From the NCBI GenBank assembly GCA_019448385.1, contig JAGTXO010000009.1, positions 744,001-808,000 of the forward strand: a stretch of DNA of 64,000 nucleotides, given 5' to 3'. The DNA is from Diacronema lutheri (taxonomy: Eukaryota; Haptophyta; Pavlovophyceae; Pavlovales; Pavlovaceae). The notes under the pieces are model-generated. The model saw only the letters and a list, made by a program, of their open reading frames with translations. It was not told the DNA's origin and searched no databases. Of the stretch, positions 11,701-23,872 are shown piece after piece. Position 1 is the first letter of the stretch. Every line of letters starts with the position of its first letter. Position numbers and translations under genes: made by a program.

Positions 11701-14700
11701 CGCGCGGTGGTCGGCGGCGGCACGGCCGGCGCCAGCCGCTCCACAGGCTCCCGCGCGCTGGACGGTGCGTCGGCCGCAAGCGCGCGGCCGTTGCGCGCCG
11801 CGCCGCGCGCGCCGGCGATGAGGGCGTCGAGCCTGCCGAGCTCCGCCGCGAGGGCGCGCGCAGCCGCCTGCGCGCCCGCGTCCACGTGCAATGGCAGCGC
11901 CGCGCGCGCGCGCGCGCTGGTCGCCGACAAGTCCACGGCACGCACGGTGGGCGCGACGGCGAAGCCGGGCGGATCGCCGACGCTCACGACCAGCCGCTGC
12001 TCCTCCCCCTCCGCCTCCGCCTCCGCCTCCGCCTCCGCCTCCGCCTCCGCCTCCGCCTCGTCGTCCTCAACGCACGCGTCCTCAACGCACGCAGCCGCGC
12101 CCGCTGCGCGGGCGTCCCGCCCCAGGCCGCCGCCCCCTTCGCCGCCATCGCTTCCGTCGCACAAGGAGCGGCGCACTTCCGTCCACACGCGCACGGGCAC
12201 GCGCATGCCGCCGAGCCACACCCACGCGAGCGGCTCCGCACGGCGCGCGTGCTCGGCCGAGCCATGCGGATCGCGCAGCACCAACCGCACCTCCGCGCGA
12301 GCGCCCGCCGAAGCTTTGACGGCGCTCGGCACGACGAGGGCCTCGAGGGCGAGCACGACCTGCGCGGCCGCGTCGGCGCTTGCATCGGGCTCGGCGTCGG
12401 GCTCCGAGGCCGACTCGGACTCCGCGCCGGAAGCGCTGCCAGACGACGTGCCGGACTCCGCGTCGGCGTGCGGCGCGCGAATACCGCCGCGCGTGCCCCG
12501 CGCGTGCGCCATCTGCGCGGACGCCCACTCGATGCCGCCGTCGCACGCCGAGGCACCGACCGGCCCGGCCGCGGCGGCGCGTGCGCGCGCGCCGGCGGGC
12601 GCGTACAGGCAGAAGGGCGTGGCGGAGAAGGGCTGCGCGCGCACCGCGCTGAAGGGCGGCGCGTGCCTCTGCCGCACGGTTGCGCTCGCGAGTGCGCACC
12701 AGTTGTCGAGTCTGTGCGTCGCGTACCGCGCCTCGGTGACGGTGACGGTCACACGCCCGCGCGCGCGACGCACGGTGACGCGCAGCGCGCAGCTGCGCGG
12801 CGTGGCGACGAGCCCAGCGGGCGCGTAGCCGCCAAGGCCGCGCTGCGCGCTCAGCTCGGCGCGTGCGGCGCGCGGTGCGTCCGGCCGGGCGGGCGGCGCA
12901 TCCGGACGCGGGAGCGCCGCCGTGCGCAGCCGCTCGAGCGCGAGCGTGTGGCGCGCGGTGCCACGCGCGCGGCCGAGCGGGACGGGCCCCGTCCACGCCC
13001 ACGCACAGCCGCCGCCTTCCTCGCCATCGCGCGTATGTCCATCATCGCATTCGCCGCCGGCGCCGCCGCTTTGGCCATCGCCGCCGCCCGTCCCGTCCGC
13101 GCCATCGCTGCCAACGTCGCCAGCGCCGTCGGCGCCGCGCGCCGCCGTGCGCCGCGCCGACGGGTCGTCGCCGGGCAGCCGCACGGGCCGAAACGAGAGC
13201 GCGCGTGGCGCGCTCGCGTCCGCCCAAATCACCGGCGCCTCGGCGCCCGGCCGCACGCTCGCCGCGGCGCAGGGCGCGCCGCAGCCGCCTCCGCCGCGCG
13301 CATCGCCCCAGCCGTGCTCGTCGGCGCGACGGCCGTCCGCGCCGAGCAGCGCCCTGCCGAGGCTCAGGTCGAGCGCGGCGCCCGCGTACTCATCGCCCTG
13401 CCGCACCTCGAGCGCGTGCGCACGCAACGCATTCACGATGACGATGCGGTGCGTCAGGACCACAAGCGAGCTGCCGCCGAGCACTCCACGCAGCGCGCGG
13501 CGCGTCACGCCGAGCTCGGCGAGAGGCGCGCGCGCGGCTGACGGCGGGCCGTACCGTCCGTCGCCGCTTTCGGCCGCGCCGCGGCCGCTCACGCAGCGCG
13601 GCACGAGCGACGCGCGCACGAGCAGCGCGCGCGGCGTGCGCGCGCGCAGCAGCGGAGCGCCGGCGCCGATGAGCGGCGCGGACCAGACGAGGGCGAATGG
13701 CGCGCGCTCGGCGAGCCAGTCGCTAACAGTGGCGCGCTCCGCGATCGCGACGGCGGCTTGCGCGCCTGAGCGCCGCGCAGCGGACGGGCGCCGCGCGTGC
13801 GTCGCCTCGTTCGCCTCGTGCGCGCCGCACGCGTTGCCCTCACCTCGCGCGCGCGCGCGCCTCGGCCAGCCCTCGACAAAGCCAACGTGCAGCGACTCGC
13901 GAGGCGTGTGGGCAGACCACAGCGCGAGCGCGTGGCGTGCCGCCGTGGTGGCGCCGTGCACCACGCCGCCCGATGCGTCTGCCGCACGCACGCCGACCGT
14001 GCCGAGCTGTGTGGCTGGCAAGTGTGCCAGGCCTGGCGTGGGCGGTGCGCCCGTCCCGCGCGCGCCACAAATATCGACATGCACAGCCGCAAGCGTCGGC
14101 CAACTGCCCGCGCGGCGGCCGTCGGCGCCACTCTCCGCGTGCGCGCGTGCGGCCGGCGCGCCGCCGCACCGGCGCGGCGCGCGCTCGACCGCGAACGCGA
14201 GCCCGAGCCCGGTGCGATCGTCGAGCCACGCGTCCACGCTCACACTAAGCGCGATAACGGGCGCGCCGTGCGCGGCGAAGAGCGCGTCGGGCAGCGCGGC
14301 GCGCACGCGCAGCGCGACTGGCGCGTAGCGCGCGCGCGTGCCCCACCCGCCGACGGCGAGCGCGCTTTCGGGCGGCGCAGCCGGGAGCGGCACGCACAGG
14401 CTCTCGCACTCCGTCGCTGGCGACGGTGCAAGCGCTACCGGATCGCTCCAACCCGTGAGTCCAGCGAGCCGGAGGCGCAGGCGCGGGCGCTGCTGCACGC
14501 CGTGCCACGCACGCCGAGCGCCGCGCGCAGCGGCTTCGAGCGCGCGGTTCGCCGCGCCGCTCGCGACGAGGATCCGCGAGACGGGCGCCCAGACCTGGCC
14601 GGGCAACAGGCTGGTCTCGGCGTCAGGCCCGCCGTCCGCCGGCGCCTCGAGCCGCACGTCGAGGGTGGCGGGTAGCGCGTTGTGCACTGCAAGGGGCGGC

Positions 14701-17700
14701 GAGGCGTGCACACGGACGAGCGCGGCGAATCGCGCCGCAGCGTCGAGCGGCGCGCCGCGCACGGCGCGCGCGCGCTGGTGGGCGTGCGCCGAGCGATGCG
14801 CGGCGGCCGCCCGCCCAACCCCGACCTCGCACGCCGGCTCGGCGTCCGAGTCGGCGCTCGTCTCGGCCTCGGTGCCACGAGCGCGCACGCGCGCGCGCTC
14901 GCGCCCGCACTCGCCCGCGCCCGCGTCGACGCTCGAGCGAATGCGGCGGCCTGCGACCAACTCGGCGCGCAGGCAAACGCACACGCACTGCCGCGGCGCG
15001 TGGGAGCTCGTGATGGCGGCGCATGGCAGCGCCACGACCAACGGCGGCGGCAGCATGGCGTCGCGCCCGGCCGTTGCGCGGCCGGCGCCGGCGCGTGCGT
15101 CGCGCGCGGCTGGCGCGCGCGGCTCGCGGGCCATCCGGCGAGCGGCGTCAGCGCCGACGATCGCGGCGCTGGCCGCCACGCCGAGCCACGCGGACACGTC
15201 GACGCCCGTCTCAGGTGGGCAGCCTGCGACAGACAGGAGGAGAGAGCGAGCGCCGCCATCGTCCGGTGCCGCGCGCGTTGCGCTCGCACGCGCAGGAGGC
15301 GGTGGAGGCGGCGGCGGCTGCGGCGGCAGCGCGAGCAGCTCGGCGCGCCCAGCACGGATGCAGCGGAGGGAGGACGCGGCGGTGCGCACGTCGCTGGCAG
15401 ACGCGTTCGCACCGCCACCCTCACCGCGCGCCGCATCGGTGAGGCCGTTACGCTTGCCGCAGGCCTCTGCGCTCGCGCCGCGCCGCACGCTCGCGAGGAG
15501 CAGATCGATCTCGAGGTGGTTGCACAGGAGCGCGTGCAGCGCGATGGCTTCAGGTGCCTCCGGCGCGCCCGCGCACGCCGCACCGTCCGACGCGCCCTGC
15601 TCGGCGCATGGCGGCCCGCCGCCCGCACTCGGGCGCCACTCGAGCGCCGCGCGCTCGCCGGACTGCGCGCACGCCGCCGGACCTGGCTCTGCCGACTGCG
15701 ATCGCAGTGGCGCGGCGGATGCAGCGGATGCCATCCCCTCGCGCGGCTGGGCGCGCGCGTAGGCGTGCTGCTCGCAAGCACGCTGCGCGCGCGCGCGCGC
15801 GAGCTCGGCAGCGGTTGGCGCGGCGGTCGTCGCGGCGGTCTGCGCCGCGCCTCCAGCGCCCGTCGTTGCATCGGCCCGCGCCGCGAGCGCCGCGGCCGCG
15901 CCGGCGTCCGCGTCGAGCGCCAGCATCTTGGCCCAGCGCTGCAGCGCGCGCAGCAGCGCCGTGCTCAGCGTGAGCTCGGCCGCGCCCGGCGCCTCGACCG
16001 ACACCCACGCCGAGCCGGCGCCCTGGACTGCCCCACGCCCACCGCCCGCGCCGCGGCACGGCGTTGCGAGGTGGGCGAGGACGAGCAGCGGCCATGGGTC
16101 GACGGCAGCCTCCCACTGCACGCCGTCCAATCCGTCGCCGCCGTCGTACGCGCGCGCAGCCTCGGCCCTCGGCTGCTCCGTAGGCTCCGCCGCGCGCGCG
16201 CCTGTGCCCGCGTCCGAATCCTCCGCGTCCGCGTCGCTCTCGGACGAAGCGCCGCTGCTGCTGCACTCGCCCACGGCACACGCGCCGCCGCGCCATCCGC
16301 GCGCGCGCCGCGCGAGCGTGCGCGCGCGCGCGCACCTGCAAAAGTCGACGCATGGTGTGAGCGCGAGCTCGAGCTGCGCGCTGCGCGCGCCCAACTCCGA
16401 ATCCGCCGCCGCGCCCGCGCCGAGCGCGTCGGCTGGCACCGGTGGGAGGGGCCACAGCGTCGCCGAGCCCGCGAGCAGCTGCACGCGCAGCGCGCCGGCT
16501 GCGCCGCGCAAGCGCGCTAGCTCGGGCGGACTCGCGAGCGGCCATGCGCGCACAGAGCGGCGGGCGGGCGCGGGCGGAACGAACAGAAGCGATACGCCAC
16601 CAACTCCGAGCTCGGCGCGGATCCCGCCGCTGCCGGACGCCGCGCGCTGCAGCACGGCGGCAAGCGCGCTGCACTCGGCGGCAAGCGCGAGCGGCCTGCC
16701 ACCGCAGCGGCCGCCGCCGCCGCCATCGCCGCCGCCATCGCCGCCGTCCCTTTCGTCGCTCGCCGACCCCGCGCGGTCCGCCGCCGGCTGCGCTGAGCGT
16801 GGCGGGCACGGCCACGGCGGCGTTGACGGCATGCGGCTCGCCGCTTGCTCGCCGAGCGCCACGGCGGCCTCCGCAGCGGCCGCTTTGCCACGTGCGCGCG
16901 CGCGCGGCGAGCCCTGCGCCGCCGCCTGCTTGCTCGCATCCTCGCCGCCGTTCGCGTCGCCTCCAGCGCGGCGCGTGCCGTCGCGCTCGCGGCCACTCGC
17001 CGCGTCGCGGCGGTCAGTGCCCACATCCGTCGCGCGCGTCGCGGCGCGCTCTGCCGCGCGCCGGCCCGCCGCGCCGCCGAGCAGCGCCCACGCCGCCGCC
17101 ATCGAGATCACGATGGGCGCGCGTGCGCCAAACGACAGGGCGGCGCCCGGCCTGGCAAGCCGTGCAGCCACGCTGGCCGGCGCTGGGCGCGCGAACGGCA
17201 ACGTTGCGCACGCGCTCGACGCGGCCGCGCTCGTACGCTCGCGGAGCTCGCAGCTCACGCGCAGTGCTGGTGCGCTGAAAAGCACAAGCGGAGGGCGCGC
17301 CGGCGCGTCGGCGCGCGATGTGCGCGCGCGCTCGCGGTCCGCCGTCGCGCCGCGGGCGACGTCGTTGTACGCGTCGGCGGCGCACGGCACGATCCACTCG
17401 AGCGCACGCACGCTCGCCGCCGCGCGCGCCGCAAGGAGCTGCGCGCCGCGGTTCCCGGCGTTCGCGCCGTCGGCTCGATGGCCGTGCGCGTGCCCGCCCG
17501 CCTCCAAGGCGGCAGCGCCCGCCTCGCCGCCGGCCGCGCCGACCGCGCTCGCGGCGGCGAGCAGCTGGAGTGGGGCGCTCGGGCTGAAGCGCGCGTCCAA
17601 GCCCACGTCAAAGCCAAGCGAGAGCGTGCCCACGCGCGCCGAGGCCGCGCTGTGCTCCGACACGCACGCCGCGCGCGCGCCGCGGTCCGCGCCGCGCGTC

Positions 17701-20700
17701 GAGCGGTCCGCCGCCCCTCGTGACCCAACCGACGGTTCAGCCGACAGTTTGGGTCCTCGTCCAAACTCCGCGCGCACGGCCTCCGCGCGCACGCGCACGA
17801 GGAAGCGCTCGGGTGGCGGCGGCAGCAGCGGCGCCAGCAGCCGTGCCCATCGCACGCCGCGGATCGCGCGCGCGAGCGCATCGAGGTGCGTCGCGCGCGC
17901 CGGCCGGAGCGCGACGCGCAACGCGATGCCAACTGCGCGTGGAGGGCGCGGGGCGGCGGTGGCGGCGGGAGCGGAGACGCGCAGCCCGTCCGGACGCTGT
18001 CCGGTGCCGGTCTCGGCGCCGGCGCCGGCGGCGCCGCACCCGCGCGCCCCAACGCGCGCGCCGAGCGCCTGCACTGCCAGCGCCAGCCGCACCGCCGAGC
18101 CCTCCTCCCCCTGCTCGCCGTCGCGCACCACAACGCACGGCAGCACACGCCCTGCCTCTCCGCCGCCTCCGCCTCTCCCATGGCCGTCTCCTCCACGGCC
18201 GCCTTCGCCGCCGCCTCCGCCATGCCCCTCCGCCCGCCCTTCCTCCGCCTCCCACTCGGCCTCGCTACCGCGCGCAGGCGATGGCACAGGCGATGGCGGA
18301 GGGGCGAGGTTGAACGAGGGCGCTGCCTCCGCCGGCGGCGGAACGCCGACGCGCACGCACACGGCGACTCGCGACGCGCACAACTCGACGGAGGCGAGCG
18401 CGTCTGCTGGCGCTGTCGCTGCGGCGGCGCCGCGAGCTCCGCCCTTCTCCCTCCCGTCACCATCACCGTCACCGTCACCGTCACCGTCACCGTCGCCGTC
18501 ACTGTCACCGTCAGCGATGCAGTACTCGCTCTCCGCCAGGCCCTCGCCGCGCGGGCCCTCGCCATCTTCTCCCGCTGCACCCGCCTGCACGATGGCCGTC
18601 GCCCCGCCCGACGCGCCGCCCATCACCACGCGCCACGCGCAGACGAGCACAGAACGTGGCTCTCGTCGCGGCTCGTGCTCCACGCCGTCCACCGCCGCCG
18701 CGCGCCGCGCGCCCGCTGCGCTGCCTCCGTCACCGTCGCCCGCCTCGCCGCCGCCGCCCGCCTCGCCGCCACCGCCACCACCACCACCCGCCACGCCGCC
18801 GTCGCCGTAGCCGCCGGCATCGCTGCCGTCCTCGGCGTCGCACGCCAAGGCGACGGCCACGAGCCCAATCTCAGCGTCGACACGCAGCCCAACCTCAGCC
18901 TCCGGGCCCGGCGCCTGCCCAGCGCCAGCGCCAGCGTTGGCGTTGATCGCCCCGCCCGCAATCTGCGCCGCCTCCGCCGCCGCCGATGCTGCCGCTGCCG
19001 CCGCCACGGCCGCGCGAGCCGCGTGCGCGCGAAGTCGCGCGGCGAGAACGAGGAGCGGGCGAACGTGTGCGCGCCTGACGGACAGCAGCGCCGACTCGAG
19101 CGCGATTCGCAGCGGAGCGCGGCGCGGCGCGCAGGGCGCGGGTGGCGCACGCGACGACGGCGGCGGTCCGGCGGGCGCTCGGTGCGCGCGCGCGGCGCTG
19201 TCGCTGTGCTGCACGCCAGCGCCGAACGGCGGCTCGGCGCCGCGCTCGGCGGCATCGGCAGCGCTGCCGCCGCCATCGACGTCGCGCGGCTCGCGCGCGC
19301 GCGAGAACGGGGCAGCGCCGGCCGCACCGAGGGGCGCGCGGAGTGCACCCGCGAAGCCGTGCAGCAGGAGCAGGGGCGGCTGGGGTGGGCTGTCGCCGCT
19401 CGCAAGCGCCCGCCCTCCGCCCGCTTCGGAAGCGCATCGAGCGCACCGAGCGTCGTGGTCCTCGATCCCGTCCGCACAGCCGCTCGCGCCCCCGCTGCCG
19501 CCGCGACGACCGTTGCCGCCGCCGCCGCCGCCGCCGGCCGCACAGTCCGCACCACCGCACAGCTCGAGCGACGCCGACGCGACGCGCCAGCGGAGCAGCT
19601 CGCCTGCGCCTCCGCACGCACCTGCGAGCGCCGCGTCGCGACCGCCGGTACCGCCGCCCGCCGCCTCGCGCGCGCCGCCGCCTGCCACGTCAGCCGCCAC
19701 GCCGGCCGCGCGGTGCGTAACGGCAAGGGCGCTCGCGCGCAGCACCGCGTGATACAAACTGTCGTCCGATCCGCCTGGTTGCGCCGCGCCCGTGCCCTCG
19801 CCCGCGCTCGCGCCTGCGTCGGCGGCGTGCGCTTGCGCGTGCGCTCCGAGCGCCGGTCCACTCGCCTCGCCGGCAACTGACATGCCGAGCAGCGCGTCGG
19901 CCACCTCCGCCTCCGCCCAGGCGCACACCCAGCCCGGCGCGGCCGCAGCCGCCGCAGCCGCCGCAGCCGCCGCAGCCGCCGCCTGCCGTGCGGCGCGCGT
20001 GCCAAGCGCCGGCGCTGGCGCGCGCGCGTGGCGAATGAGCGCGCGCGCGCTTAGGCCGTTCGCGCGGCAGAGTGCGGAGCGCGCACCGAGCCGGCGCGCC
20101 GCGCTGACGGCTGGCAGCGCGCGCAGCGCGCTCGGCCACGGCGCGGCCCAACCTGCGCTCGGCTGCGTGGCGCTGCCGCTGCCTCCGCTCGCTGCCGCCG
20201 CGCCGCCGAACGCTGCGTCGCCGCCGCCAACTTCGACGGAGACGGCGCGCACGCGCGCGTGCAGCGCCCACGACTGCGGCCAGCGCAGCGCGCCCGCCGC
20301 CTCGCCGCCGTCCTCGTCGGCGCGACGGCCGGCAGCGCCGCTCTGCACGCCAACGCCTCCTTGTGCCTCCGCGCTGGCGCCCGCCGCGCCGAGCCGCGCG
20401 CCGGGCGCGGCGCGCGGCGGCACGCCGGGCTCGCGCGGCCGCACGGGGCTCGGCGAGCGCGGCAGCGGCGATACCGATCGGCTGCGTAGGCCGGCGCGCC
20501 GCGTGCCGAGCGCTCGGGCGCGAGCAGCTGCGCGCGCCGCCGCGGCCACGTCCGCATCGTCACGCGCGCGCGCGGCCGCGGCGGCCGCGTCCGCCTCGGC
20601 CTCTGCGCGCGCGATCCGAACGCATGCGTCCGCCGCGCTCTGCCCGATGCACAGCGCGACGGCAGCCGCGCGCGCGCGCGCGCGGCCGCGCGCGGCCGCA

Positions 20701-21409
20701 CCACCGCCGAGGCCGCGCACCGGCCGCGCGCGTGGCTGCGCCTCGTCCGTCAGCTTCGTCAGCTTCGTCAGCTCGATCAAATATCGGCAGAGGAGCGCGG
20801 CCCCGAGCGCACGCCGCAGGCCACCGCCAGCGCGCGCGCCGCCGGCGCGCGCGTCCGCGCCGGCGTGCGGCCAGGGCCGCTGCGCGTCGAGGGCGCGCGC
20901 CGCTGCCCAGGCCCACCACTGCCGCGTGATTGTCGTCGCCTCGGGCCGCGCGCCGCCTATACCGCCGGCATTACCGCCGCCGCCAGCGGCGCCACCCGCG
21001 CCGGCCGTGCGGCGCGCTGCCGCGTACGGCCGGCGGACGGGCGGCAGCGCGCTCTGGCCCAGCGAGGCGCGCAGCGGCGAGCGCGCGGCGGCGGCGAGCC
21101 ACGCGAGCGCGCGCACTGCATCCACGTCCGCGCGGAGTGAGACCGCACCCACGTCGAGCGTCGCGGCCGCGTCCACGCGCGCGCCGCTCGGCGGCGCGGG
21201 CGCTGGTGGCGGCGGCAAGCGCGCGTGCGTGCGGGCTGGCTCAAGCGCGGCTGCAACGGCGCACGCCGCGCTCGACGGCGGCGCAACTGCCCAGCACGCG
21301 CGCGCTCGCGGCGGAGGCGGCGGCGGCGGCTCGCGCGCGCGCGCTGCCGCCGCCGCGTGGCGGCAAGCGCGGTCGGCCGCGACGGGCGAAGCTTCTGCCA
21401 CAGCGCCCA

Positions 21410-21440
<31 letters not shown>

Positions 21441-22628
21441 GCCGGCGCTGGCGCGCGCGGACGGCACGACCGCTTCGGTCGCGATGGGCGTAACTGCGCC
21501 AGCTTCCGGCCGCGAGGGCGCAGCATATCGCCACGCGCCCGGCCGCGCGCGCGCCAGCACGCCTCCGTGAGAGTGCGCAAGCGCCGACGGCGTTGCGGGC
21601 GGCGTTGGCGGCGGGGTAGGCGCGGGCGTGGGCGTGGGCGTGGGCGTAAAGGGCGCGAAAGCGGGCGCGGCGATGCGTAGGCTCGCGTTGATCGGGCCGA
21701 TGAGCGCGCTGCCGCCGCGCGCCGCGCCACCGCAGACCGCGCGTGCGCCGTCGCCGCTGGCGGCATCGGCGCGCGCGTGGCGCGGCGGCGCGGCGCGCGG
21801 CGCGCGCCCAAGCGCGGCGAGCTGGTCGGAGGAAGGCGAGCCGGCACGAAAGGTGAGGACGGAAATGCACGCCTCGCGCAGGACGACAGTCTTGTCCACC
21901 GCCGGCGTTGAAGCAGCTTGGCCGCCTCCGCGCGCCTCGTGCGCACGGCAAGCGCCGCCGCACGCGCCGGCGCTGCCGCGCCGCGTTGGGGGCCCAAGCG
22001 CGGCAGCGGCGGCGGCAGCAGGCGCGGCGGCGGAGGGGGGCGCCAAGCCGTGCGGCGTGCGGCGCTCGTCGCTCAAGAAGAGCGCCTCGACCGACAGGCA
22101 GAAGAGCGCGCTCGGCGGCCGCACGCCGGCGCACGGCGAGCGGTGCGCGCCGGGCAGGTGCGCGCCCTCCAGGTCTGCGCAGCTCGCAAAGAGTCGCACA
22201 TCGATTGAGCTGACGATCAATTGGAGGTTGCGCAGCAGCTTGGCCACGGCCGGCGGCACCGCGCTCTCCGCCGCGCCGCCGCCGAGGGGCGGGTCGCGGC
22301 ACGTGCCGCCGGCGCTTGCGCGCGGCGTGCCGAGCGCGCGCTCGGCGCCGGCGATGACAAGCGTCGCGTCGAGGCCGTGGAGCTGCAAGATGGTGGGCTG
22401 CGCGAGGTTGGCCCACGGCACCTGCAGGATCAGCCGGCCGACCGTCCCCGAGTGGATCGCGAGCGTGAGCGGCCCGGCCGGCAGAAGCGCGCCGCGGCGG
22501 AGCCGCACGTTGGTGAGCTCGACATCGCCGCGCCACACGCCAATTTGCAGGCGCTCGGGTGTAATGTCTTCGAGCCACTCGCCGAGCGTGGCCGACAGCG
22601 CGCGCGCGACCAGGCCCTCCAGCACCAT
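5763..22628 (-). CDS. VPS13: Giant intronless VPS13-family bridge lipid-transfer protein with C-terminal PX domain
   Basis: VPS13 proteins form long hydrophobic grooves moving phospholipids between membranes at contact sites. One uninterrupted frame encodes 5621 residues, above the roughly 3100-4400 usual for animal and fungal members. The start MVLEGLVARALSATLGEWLE and WRGDVELTNVRLRRGALL are a typical chorein N terminus. A SHR-BD/VAB-like part (VLTHRIVIVNALRAHALEVR) falls near residue 3060. A Gly/Ala-rich DH-like C-terminal region lies at about 4995-5120. A PH-like domain (GVLLLSSRRIALVRPG) follows at about 5220-5450. A PX domain (KRYSDFVALR...LPRLPPK) occupies about 5490-5620. Simple repeats interrupt it, including (Gly-Asp)n near 1380 and (Glu-Ala)n near 3530. 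The middle is Ala/Arg/Gly-rich and weakly conserved, so hidden introns there cannot be excluded. Confidence 0.88.
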
Positions 22629-22762
22629 CGGCCGTCAGCGCGCGCGCGCGTCGTCTGCCATCCTGCGAATATTTTTCCCGCGGTCTGCCAGCCCGGACCG
22701 CTCCGGGAATCCCTCGGCCCGTGAGCAGCGGCAGCATTCGTGTTTGCGTTCTCTCGAAGACC
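22629..22762. promoter_or_regulatory. Divergent promoter of VPS13 and ferredoxin
   Basis: 134 bp between two head-to-head start codons. It contains gaatatttttcccgcggt, whose TTTCCCGC (22674-22681) matches the E2F/DP consensus TTTSSCGC. Whether E2F acts here is inference; the same 8-mer class also occurs in coding DNA of this window. Confidence 0.45.
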
Positions 22763-23522
22763 ATGTTCCGTCTCCTCCTCATCTGTGCGCCGCGGCGCGC
22801 AGCTCGCGCGGCGGCGTGGGCGGCGGCGCGTGGCGGCGCAGCCGCGCGCATCGCCAGATACTTCGCCGCCACCCGCCCCGCCGCGCGCGCTCGTGCCGCT
22901 CGCGAGCGATTCGTGCCGCACGCGCGCGCGCGCCGCACGCGGCGCGTAATTATCTGCGCGCCGCGTGGCTCATCGCGCCGCACCTGCGCACCCGCGCCGC
23001 GCGCGCGCCGTGTGCGCGCCGCGCCCGCTCCGCACAGCCGCTTGCCTTGCGTACGCCTCGGCGTTCAACGTCGCCACGTCGGCCTTCCGCCGCACGGGCG
23101 CGGCGTCGACGGTGAGCATGTACACGGTCACGCTCAAGACCCCGTCGGGCGAGTCCAAGATCGAGTGCCCGGAGGACACGTACATCCTCGACAAGGCGGA
23201 GGAGGAGGGCATTGACCTCCCGTACTCGTGCCGCGCCGGCGCGTGCTCCACCTGCTGCGGCAAGGTCGCGTCCGGCACCGTCGACCAGTCCGACCAGTCG
23301 TTCCTCGACGACGGCCAGATGGAGTCGGGCTTCGTCCTGACGTGCGTGGCGTACCCGAGCTCGGACTGCACGATCGAGACGCACAAGGAGGAGGACCTCT
23401 TCGTACGCGCGCGCGCGCCAACCCGCAGCTCGAGCGCCGCGCGGTGCGCCTGCCGCGCGCGCGCGCGACGCCGACCGGCTACCTCGCCCACCCGCCCCGC
23501 TCCCTGTGCGCGCGCGCAGTAA
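22763..23522 (+). CDS. petF: Plastid-type [2Fe-2S] ferredoxin with bipartite presequence
   Basis: Photosynthetic electron carrier from photosystem I to FNR and other stromal acceptors. Exons 22763-22784, 23038-23402 and 23520-23522 encode 129 residues. Exon 1 gives only seven codons plus one base. Splicing to exon 2 yields [18 protein letters not shown], a hydrophobic signal peptide with the ASAF cleavage motif, then an Arg-containing transit region ([11 protein letters not shown]) and mature ferredoxin from about [11 protein letters not shown]. Cluster ligands are Cys72, Cys77, Cys80 and Cys110 ([24 protein letters not shown]). Exon 3 supplies just the TAA stop directly after the acceptor, so the protein ends KEEDLF. 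Introns are GTGCGC..CACAG (253 bp) and GTACGC..CGCAG (117 bp). An in-frame TAA at 22947 excludes a simple upstream extension of exon 2. Confidence 0.93.
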
Positions 23523-23872
23523 ATCGGCTCGAGCAAGCGACGCCCTGGCCGCAGAGCGATTGGCCCCTCGTCGCACTTGGGCGAGCGGCACATCGCGCGT
23601 GCACGCCGGGTCGGTCGTCGTGCCCGCAAGGTTGACTCCGCGGAAGCGCGGGTGAATCTGCGGGCGCTACGCCGCCTGTCAGGCCGCCCATCTGCGCCCA
23701 TTGGCCGCGCGCGGCGCTCTCCGCCGCCCGCGCACATGTTGCCGTGCTGCTCGTGACGACCGACGACGTTCATCCTGAAGTCGACTGCATGAACCCTTCT
23801 GCGTCCTGAAATAACCCTCGGAGGTGTGGAGAGTATGCCGCGGTTTTGAAAGTCGGCAGCCCCCGTGCGCCA
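23523..23872. other. Spacer between ferredoxin and the RCC2-like gene
   Basis: About 350 bp with no recognisable gene. It is less GC-rich in its second half (cctgaaataaccctcgg near 23806), consistent with a promoter for the downstream plus-strand gene, but no specific motif was recognised. Confidence 0.4.

Noticed and set aside
7278-13541. Plus-strand open frame of over 2000 codons antisense to VPS13
   Set aside because: It is Arg/Ala/His-rich without any domain and mirrors the strand encoding chorein, SHR-BD, PH and PX features. Extreme GC at third positions keeps antisense frames open.
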